Source: Luteolibacter arcticus (lineage in GTDB: Bacteria; Verrucomicrobiota; Verrucomicrobiia; Verrucomicrobiales; Akkermansiaceae). From it: a stretch of DNA of 64,000 bases. Below are positions 59,296 through 64,000 of this stretch, in pieces. The stretch spans positions 372,001-436,000 of the forward strand of contig NZ_JAPDDT010000004.1 of NCBI RefSeq assembly GCF_025950235.1, read 5' to 3'. Within the stretch, counting starts at the first letter, position 1, and every line of letters starts with the position of its first letter. The position numbers and the translations under genes are program-made. The notes beneath the pieces were generated by a model. That model was not told the origin of the DNA. It was given only the letters and a program-made list of their open reading frames with translations, and made no database searches.

Positions 59296-60870
59296 TCAAT
59301 TTTCGTCGAGGATGAGGATGGCTCCTGTCCAGTTTCCTCGTGGCAACCGGAGGGTATTGCCTTTTTCGAGCGGGCGGGAATGCACGACGACCCTCGTCCT
59401 ACTGGAGTCATCGTAGGAAAATTCCAGTTTCTCGGCCGTCCAGCCGGCCAGATCGATCGGCGTCTGTCCGGTGGCGATGGCAATGCGGACCACGGTGTCG
59501 CGCTTGGCGGTCACCTCGAGTATTTCCTTCGCTCCGCCATTGAGCCGGGTGAATGACTTTCCTTCCAGCGCTTGTGGCACGTTTTGCCAGCGGTAGCCGC
59601 GGTTCGAGAACGCCTGCGCGCCGGTTTCCAGCCGCCCGATGGCGTAGGAGACGCCATTCAAGGTCAACGCTCCCGTTTCCTGGATGCGGCCGGTAAACTC
59701 CGGCATCGGGACGTCGTCTTTCCTCGACAGCGTGCGGAAGCTTTTCCAGCGGTGAAAGGTCAGGAAGTTCGCATCGTGATTGTTTCGCGCGCCTCCTTCC
59801 TTGTCATCCCACGCGGTTCGGCAGACGGCGATCAGATCCTCGCCCTCGAACTGCCAATCGACATACTGGAAGCCATGCCGGACGACATCCGGATGATAGA
59901 GCAGCACGCAGCGAGTTTCCCACGTGCGGAGATCCTTGCTGTGGATCAAGGCCAGCGTGTTCCGGATGCTGGCGGGCCGTCCGGCATCCCCATGTCGCTC
60001 CGGGATGATGGAGGCGATGGACCAATAGCCGCCACCTTGCGGGTCCTGGCGGATGGTGAATTTCTTCGCCCCACCCGGAAACTCGATGAAGTCCTTGTCG
60101 GCATCGAAGGTTGCAGTGGTTCCGTCTTTCGACAGGCGAACGATGGCAGCCTTCTCGGGAGGCTTGGAATTGTCGACCCGCAGAAGGTTCACGACGTTCC
60201 CCTCTGGATCGGCAACGGCATTTCCTTCCAACCACGCGGCAAAATCATTGCCCAGCCAGGTGGAATTCCGCGCCAGTGGATTGCTGAAAGTCCAGCTCTT
60301 CGGGTCAAGCAGGTCGGCATCCACCGGAGCAGACATCATTCTCGCCCGATAGCGTTCTCCCCATTTGGTGCCGCCCATCGCATCCTCGATCGCCCGCCAG
60401 ATCCGGCCCTGATGCTCGATCACGGGCATGGGCGCGGTATGCCACTCGCCTTCCGCGAGGACGACCGGGGCCGTCCAGGTTTTCCCGGAATCCACCGAGC
60501 GGCGGATCACGACCTTGCCGTGATGCATGTCCGTTCCGAGCGTGAAGGCGGCACCGCGGTGGACGAAGATGCCGGTCCAGAAATAACCGTCAAAGTCGGT
60601 GACATGCTGCCAAGTCGCGCCTTTGTCGGTCGAGCGGTAGAGGCGGGCCTTGGCGAGTTCGTACTCCTTGCTCCCGGGACCGAACAAATCGTGCGACGCA
60701 ACATAGCTCCCATCCGGCATCACGCAGAGCGAGGGCGAGCCGATGTAGAGACGGGAAGAAGCGGGCGAGTGGTGGATGACCTGACCCGGCGGTGGCGCGG
60801 GTGCCGCCTGCACATGGAGGGAAGCGGCCGACAAGACGGCGGCCATGATGGCGGGAAGCCGGGCTTTCAC
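59296..60870 (-). CDS. secreted sialidase/BNR-repeat protein
   Basis: A 524-residue protein. The best start is the GTG at 60870 (MKARLPAIMAAVLSAASLHV as read from a GTG), which gives a signal peptide ending in VQA; an ATG at 60846 is inside it. The mature protein contains BNR/Asp-box-like turns (YRSTDKGATWQHV, RRSVDSGKTWTAP) and a beta-rich body consistent with a six-bladed sialidase-type propeller. The usual sialidase arginine triad cannot be confirmed by eye, so the enzyme may act on another sugar. A C-terminal module around 440-524 is beta-rich. It sits 85 bases after the sulfatase gene. Confidence 0.75.
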   Translation of the reverse strand: MKARLPAIMAAVLSAASLHVQAAPAPPPGQVIHHSPASSRLYIGSPSLCVMPDGSYVASHDLFGPGSKEYELAKARLYRSTDKGATWQHVTDFDGYFWTGIFVHRGAAFTLGTDMHHGKVVIRRSVDSGKTWTAPVVLAEGEWHTAPMPVIEHQGRIWRAIEDAMGGTKWGERYRARMMSAPVDADLLDPKSWTFSNPLARNSTWLGNDFAAWLEGNAVADPEGNVVNLLRVDNSKPPEKAAIVRLSKDGTTATFDADKDFIEFPGGAKKFTIRQDPQGGGYWSIASIIPERHGDAGRPASIRNTLALIHSKDLRTWETRCVLLYHPDVVRHGFQYVDWQFEGEDLIAVCRTAWDDKEGGARNNHDANFLTFHRWKSFRTLSRKDDVPMPEFTGRIQETGALTLNGVSYAIGRLETGAQAFSNRGYRWQNVPQALEGKSFTRLNGGAKEILEVTAKRDTVVRIAIATGQTPIDLAGWTAEKLEFSYDDSSRTRVVVHSRPLEKGNTLRLPRGNWTGAILILDEN

Positions 60871-60955
60871 GGGTTTGGCGCGAGGGTGAGAGGTTTCATG
60901 ACGATCATACCGCTTTCGGGAGTGGGTCTTTTCGCGAGTCCTGTCCGGGCAAGCT

Positions 60956-62377
60956 TCAAGGTCGCGGCCGTGGCATGCGGGCACCGGCGTCGCTGAGTTG
61001 GGAAAAGAGGCGTTCACGCATCGCGGCGGCCCGTTGCGGCTCTTGGCGCGAGAGATCCTTCTGCTCGGAGGGATCGGCGGCGAGGTCGAACAACTCGTCG
61101 CGACTGCCCTCATAATGATGGACGAGCTTCCACCTCCCCTGTCGCAAGGCAGACTGCGGCCGGGTCTGCGAGACCGCGAAGTCATTCACCCCAATGTCCC
61201 GCTTCGCTTTCTCGAAACCTGTTTCCGGCTGATAGAACGGGAAGTGCCACACCAGTTCGCGATCCAGTGAAGTGCTTTCCGGGGCCCGTCCTTCAAGCTG
61301 CGGCAGAAAGCTGCGGCCATCCGTGGCCTGAGCGGGATCAATCCCTGCCGCTGCGAGCAGGGTGGCGGCGAGGTCGCTGCCGATCACCGGGTCAGCGCAG
61401 CGGCTGCCGGCCTTGACGACGGCCGGCCAGCGGACCAGCCACGGCACCCGCAGGCCGCCTTGGTAAAGGTTCCACTTCGAGCCGCGCAGCGGGCCGTTGG
61501 CCGAGACTTCGGGGTGCCCGCCGTTGTCGGAGGTGAAGATGACCAAGGTGTCCTTTGCCTTGCCGGTGGCGTCGATCGCGTCAAGCAGCCGACCCACTTC
61601 GTGGTCCAGGGTTTCCACCATGGCGGCATAGCGTGCACGCTTCGGGTCCGCCCCTACGGGGAGCCTCGCCTGATGCCAGGCAATGCGGTCAGCGCAGCGC
61701 GAATGGAAGGGATCGTGTACCTGGTAGTACGACATCCATAGGAGAAAGGGGCGGTCGTGATCGCGGCGGAGAAATCCGACCGCGCCATCGGTCAGCCGGT
61801 CGGCGGGGAAGCTGTCGCCGTCCACCGGCGGCGGAGTCTTGCCGCCGTAGCTGTACGGATGTGCGCCAAGGTCGTCGATGCAATGATCAAAGCCGAAGGA
61901 TTCCGGACCATGGCCGGGCCGCCACCCGAGGTAGCGGCCCTGATGCCGGTTGAGATGCCATTTCCCTGCAAAGGCGGTGGCATAGCCAGCCGCCTTCAGC
62001 GCGTTCCCGACGGTCGGCGTGTCCGACGGCAGTTCGGTCGGATAGTCCGGAGTCACCAGCGGCCACGGACCCTTCTGACGGCCGGTCTCGAACTTCGGCA
62101 CGAATTCATACTTCAACCGCGCGGGACTGCGGCCGGTCAGCAAGGCGGCCCGTGAGGCCGAGCAGATGGGTGCCGCCGCATTTGCGTCTGTGAACTGCAT
62201 CCCCGCTGCCGCGAGGCGGTCCAGGTTCGGGGTGCGGTGCTGCCCATGTCCCGTGCAAGCGAGATCGTGCCACCCGAGGTCATCGGCGAGGAGGACGATG
62301 ATGTTAGGCCGCGGGTCTTTCGCTGCGGCGGGGACGAGGAAAGCAGCGGCGATGACGAGATTCCGAAGCGTTTTCAT
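60956..62377 (-). CDS. secreted sulfatase
   Basis: A 473-residue type I sulfatase from the ATG at 62377 (signal peptide MKTLRNLVIAAAFLVPAAA). The metal-binding block is NIIVLLADDLGWHDL, and the formylglycine motif is PICSASRAALLTGR with Cys72. GKWHLN, the SYYQVHDPF block and VIFTSDNGGHPE complete the active site. CSASR is a variant of the usual CxPxR, and still has the CxxxR frame read by formylglycine-generating enzymes. It probably removes sulfate from a polysaccharide outside the cytoplasm. It follows the kinase gene by 59 bases. Confidence 0.92.
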   Translation of the reverse strand: MKTLRNLVIAAAFLVPAAAKDPRPNIIVLLADDLGWHDLACTGHGQHRTPNLDRLAAAGMQFTDANAAAPICSASRAALLTGRSPARLKYEFVPKFETGRQKGPWPLVTPDYPTELPSDTPTVGNALKAAGYATAFAGKWHLNRHQGRYLGWRPGHGPESFGFDHCIDDLGAHPYSYGGKTPPPVDGDSFPADRLTDGAVGFLRRDHDRPFLLWMSYYQVHDPFHSRCADRIAWHQARLPVGADPKRARYAAMVETLDHEVGRLLDAIDATGKAKDTLVIFTSDNGGHPEVSANGPLRGSKWNLYQGGLRVPWLVRWPAVVKAGSRCADPVIGSDLAATLLAAAGIDPAQATDGRSFLPQLEGRAPESTSLDRELVWHFPFYQPETGFEKAKRDIGVNDFAVSQTRPQSALRQGRWKLVHHYEGSRDELFDLAADPSEQKDLSRQEPQRAAAMRERLFSQLSDAGARMPRPRP

Positions 62378-62436
62378 TCCCGCAAGGTGCCGCACAGCAA
62401 GTCGGTTGACCACGAGGTGAATCTGTTTGCGGTCGT

Positions 62437-64000
62437 TCATGACGGTTGGAAGGTTTCGCCCCATCTACGATACTCATCGTAGATGGGTTCGTAGCTGGCA
62501 GCATCCTTGCCAGGCACGACCACCCGCGCCGTGGCATTGCCCAGCGCCGTCATCGACTCGATGGCGCTTGCCGCGTCCCGGAACTCGCCGGCGGCGAGAG
62601 CGCCGAGAATGGCGGCACCGAGGGCGGGACCATGCCGCGAGGGCGGGATGGTGATGCTCTCGCCGAGCACGTCGGCATAGATCTGCATCAGGAAGGGATC
62701 GTGATGGGGCAAGCCCCCGGTCGCGCAGAACCGCTCGACGGGAACGCCCGCCCCGCGGAAGAGATCGACGATCCAGCGGACGCCGAATGCAGTAGCTTCC
62801 ATCAGCGAACGGTGCAGGTGCGCCGGGCCGTGACGCAGCGAGAGACCGGTGAAGGCCCCTCGCAGCGAGCCATCCATGTACGGGGTCCGGCAGCCGTTGA
62901 ACCAATCGAGGCAGCGCACGCCCTCCGCACCGGCGGGCAAGGCGGCAGCCTCTTTCGAGAGTCGCGAGAAGCCGGTCTCGCCGGTCATGCAGCGGAGCCA
63001 GTCGAAGGCGTCCCCCACCGCTGCCTGGCCGGTTTCATAGCCATAAAAGCCCGGAAGGATGCCATCGCGCACCACGCCCGCAACGCCCGGGATGGTGGTG
63101 TCCACCTCGCTGTTGAGCATGTGGCATGAGCTGGTTCCGAGCACCATCACCAGCGTGCCGGGCATCGACGCACCTGCTCCAGGCACGCCCGCGTGGGCAT
63201 CGATAATTGCGGCGCTCACCGGGATGCCGGAGCGGATACCGAGCCGCTCTGCCATCCGCGCCGAAAGCACTCCGGCCGCGTTTCCCGGGGCGATCGTGAG
63301 GTCGGGGATCTTGCGGGCCGCCGCAGGCAGGGCCGGATGAAGGGCGGCCAGAAAGTCGTCGGAGGGACCTCCGTCCTGCGCGCTCCAGAGTCCCTTGTAT
63401 CCCGCCTGGCAGGTCGAGCGGACAAGTGGCACGGCCGAACCTCCGATGAGTTGCCATACCACCCAGTCGCCGGCTTCCATCCAGTGGGACGCGGCCTCCG
63501 CGACCTCCGGTGCGTTCTCGATGACTTCCAGGATTTTGGGGAACAACCACTCCTCACCGATGGTGCCGCCGTAGCGCGCCAGGAAGGATTCGCCGCGTTC
63601 GCGTGCCAGTGCTGTCATCCTCGCGGCTTGCGGGATGGCACCGTGGTGCTTCCACAGCTTCGCCCAGGCATGGGGCACTAGCGTGAACTCCCGGTTGAGG
63701 CACAGGGGAGCGCCGTCCCGATCCAGCGGCAACATCGTGCAACTGGTGAAATCCACGCCGATCCCCACCACCTCATGACCCTCTGCCTGCCGGATGGCAT
63801 CGCGCGCCGCCTCCACCGCCGACTCCAGCCAGTCCAGCGGATGCTGCAAGGCGAAGTCAGGCGGTAAGGCAAGGTCGCTTCCCGGCAGGTGATCGCAAAT
63901 GGCCCCATGCGCGTAGTCGCGGGTCGCGGAGCCAAGCTCCCGACCGTCCAGACCCACCACCAGCGCACGCACGGAAAGCGTGCCGAAATCAAGACCAAGC
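62437..64000 (-). CDS. araB: FGGY carbohydrate kinase, ribulokinase-type, start beyond the window
   Basis: At least 520 residues are present; the frame is open to the right edge and there continues with LGLDFGTLSVRALVVGLDG, the typical N-terminal phosphate loop, so the start lies just beyond. VGIGVDFTSCTMLPLDRDG, LVPHAWAKLWKHHGAIPQA, VSAAIIDAHAGVPGAG and MVLGTSSCHMLNSE are ribulokinase-like blocks, and GLPHHDPFLMQIYADVLG is the C-terminal FGGY signature. It phosphorylates a ketose such as L-ribulose. It is the most upstream visible gene of the sugar operon. Confidence 0.88.
   Translation of the reverse strand, partial: LGLDFGTLSVRALVVGLDGRELGSATRDYAHGAICDHLPGSDLALPPDFALQHPLDWLESAVEAARDAIRQAEGHEVVGIGVDFTSCTMLPLDRDGAPLCLNREFTLVPHAWAKLWKHHGAIPQAARMTALARERGESFLARYGGTIGEEWLFPKILEVIENAPEVAEAASHWMEAGDWVVWQLIGGSAVPLVRSTCQAGYKGLWSAQDGGPSDDFLAALHPALPAAARKIPDLTIAPGNAAGVLSARMAERLGIRSGIPVSAAIIDAHAGVPGAGASMPGTLVMVLGTSSCHMLNSEVDTTIPGVAGVVRDGILPGFYGYETGQAAVGDAFDWLRCMTGETGFSRLSKEAAALPAGAEGVRCLDWFNGCRTPYMDGSLRGAFTGLSLRHGPAHLHRSLMEATAFGVRWIVDLFRGAGVPVERFCATGGLPHHDPFLMQIYADVLGESITIPPSRHGPALGAAILGALAAGEFRDAASAIESMTALGNATARVVVPGKDAASYEPIYDEYRRWGETFQPS

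Noticed and set aside
59572..60996. 474-codon rightward frame opposite the sialidase-like gene
   Set aside because: No motif and shadow-like composition; the leftward frame has a signal peptide and Asp-box turns.
1..64000. rRNA, tRNA, CRISPR array, riboswitch or prophage
   Set aside because: Looked for tRNA-like arms, spaced repeats and phage genes; none could be supported by eye.

Overview
The window is GC-rich bacterial chromosome that looks like a member of the Verrucomicrobiota, probably near Luteolibacter/Haloferula. This is inferred from family content: GloVer-type tandem repeats, a DUF6288 protein, a PocR-AraC regulator, a fused ccoNO oxidase subunit, a sulfatase/sialidase sugar operon and a C30 carotenoid cluster. 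No rRNA, tRNA or CRISPR array was found. Many genes start without an obvious Shine-Dalgarno sequence, so several starts rest on signal peptides or on ATGA/TAATG overlaps.

Layout. 0-1.5 kb: two secreted proteins of unknown function, one cut by the window edge. 1.6-7.9 kb: an alpha-glucan locus with two divergent pairs, each one glycosyltransferase plus one GH57 enzyme. 7.9-15.2 kb: secreted proteins (DUF6288/PDZ, transglutaminase-like, one-cysteine thioredoxin-like, papain-like C39) and a TerB-like protein. 15.2-15.9 kb: a small graveyard of IS3 and IS256 remnants. 15.9-19.2 kb: an RCC1-repeat surface protein and a PocR-AraC regulator. 19.2-28.5 kb: a complete cbb3 oxidase locus (ccoS, ccoNO, ccoQ, ccoP, a small Cys-rich protein, ccoG, a ccoH-like protein, a DsbD/TauE-like protein, ccoI). 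28.6-29.2 kb: a decayed universal stress protein gene. 29.2-30.2 kb: an outer-membrane barrel.

30.5-37.1 kb is a seven-gene operon read leftwards: YceI, polyprenyl synthase, FtsX-type permease, LolD-type ATPase, a CcoN-like membrane protein lacking one CuB histidine, a four-helix protein, and an MFS-like membrane domain fused to CcoO-like and CcoP-like haem domains. It resembles a second, divergent cbb3-like complex packaged with isoprenoid and envelope functions, and is the best candidate here for an undescribed system. From 37 to 49 kb lie large surface proteins (InlB-type repeats, an acidic calcium-binding-type protein, GloVer repeats), a metallo-beta-lactamase-fold protein, a helical repeat protein and an OmpR-type two-component system. 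A shared box, SGTAAC-N5-GGTTAC with an 11-bp half-site spacing, precedes the seven-gene operon, three surface-protein genes and the response regulator, suggesting one regulon.

49.4-51.3 kb: a PAS hybrid histidine kinase. 51.6-57.5 kb: a staphyloxanthin-type C30 carotenoid cluster (aldehyde dehydrogenase, crtP, crtQ, crtO, crtN). 57.7-64 kb: a leftward sugar operon (ribulokinase-type kinase, sulfatase, sialidase-like protein, transaldolase-like aldolase, PfkB kinase) running off the right edge.
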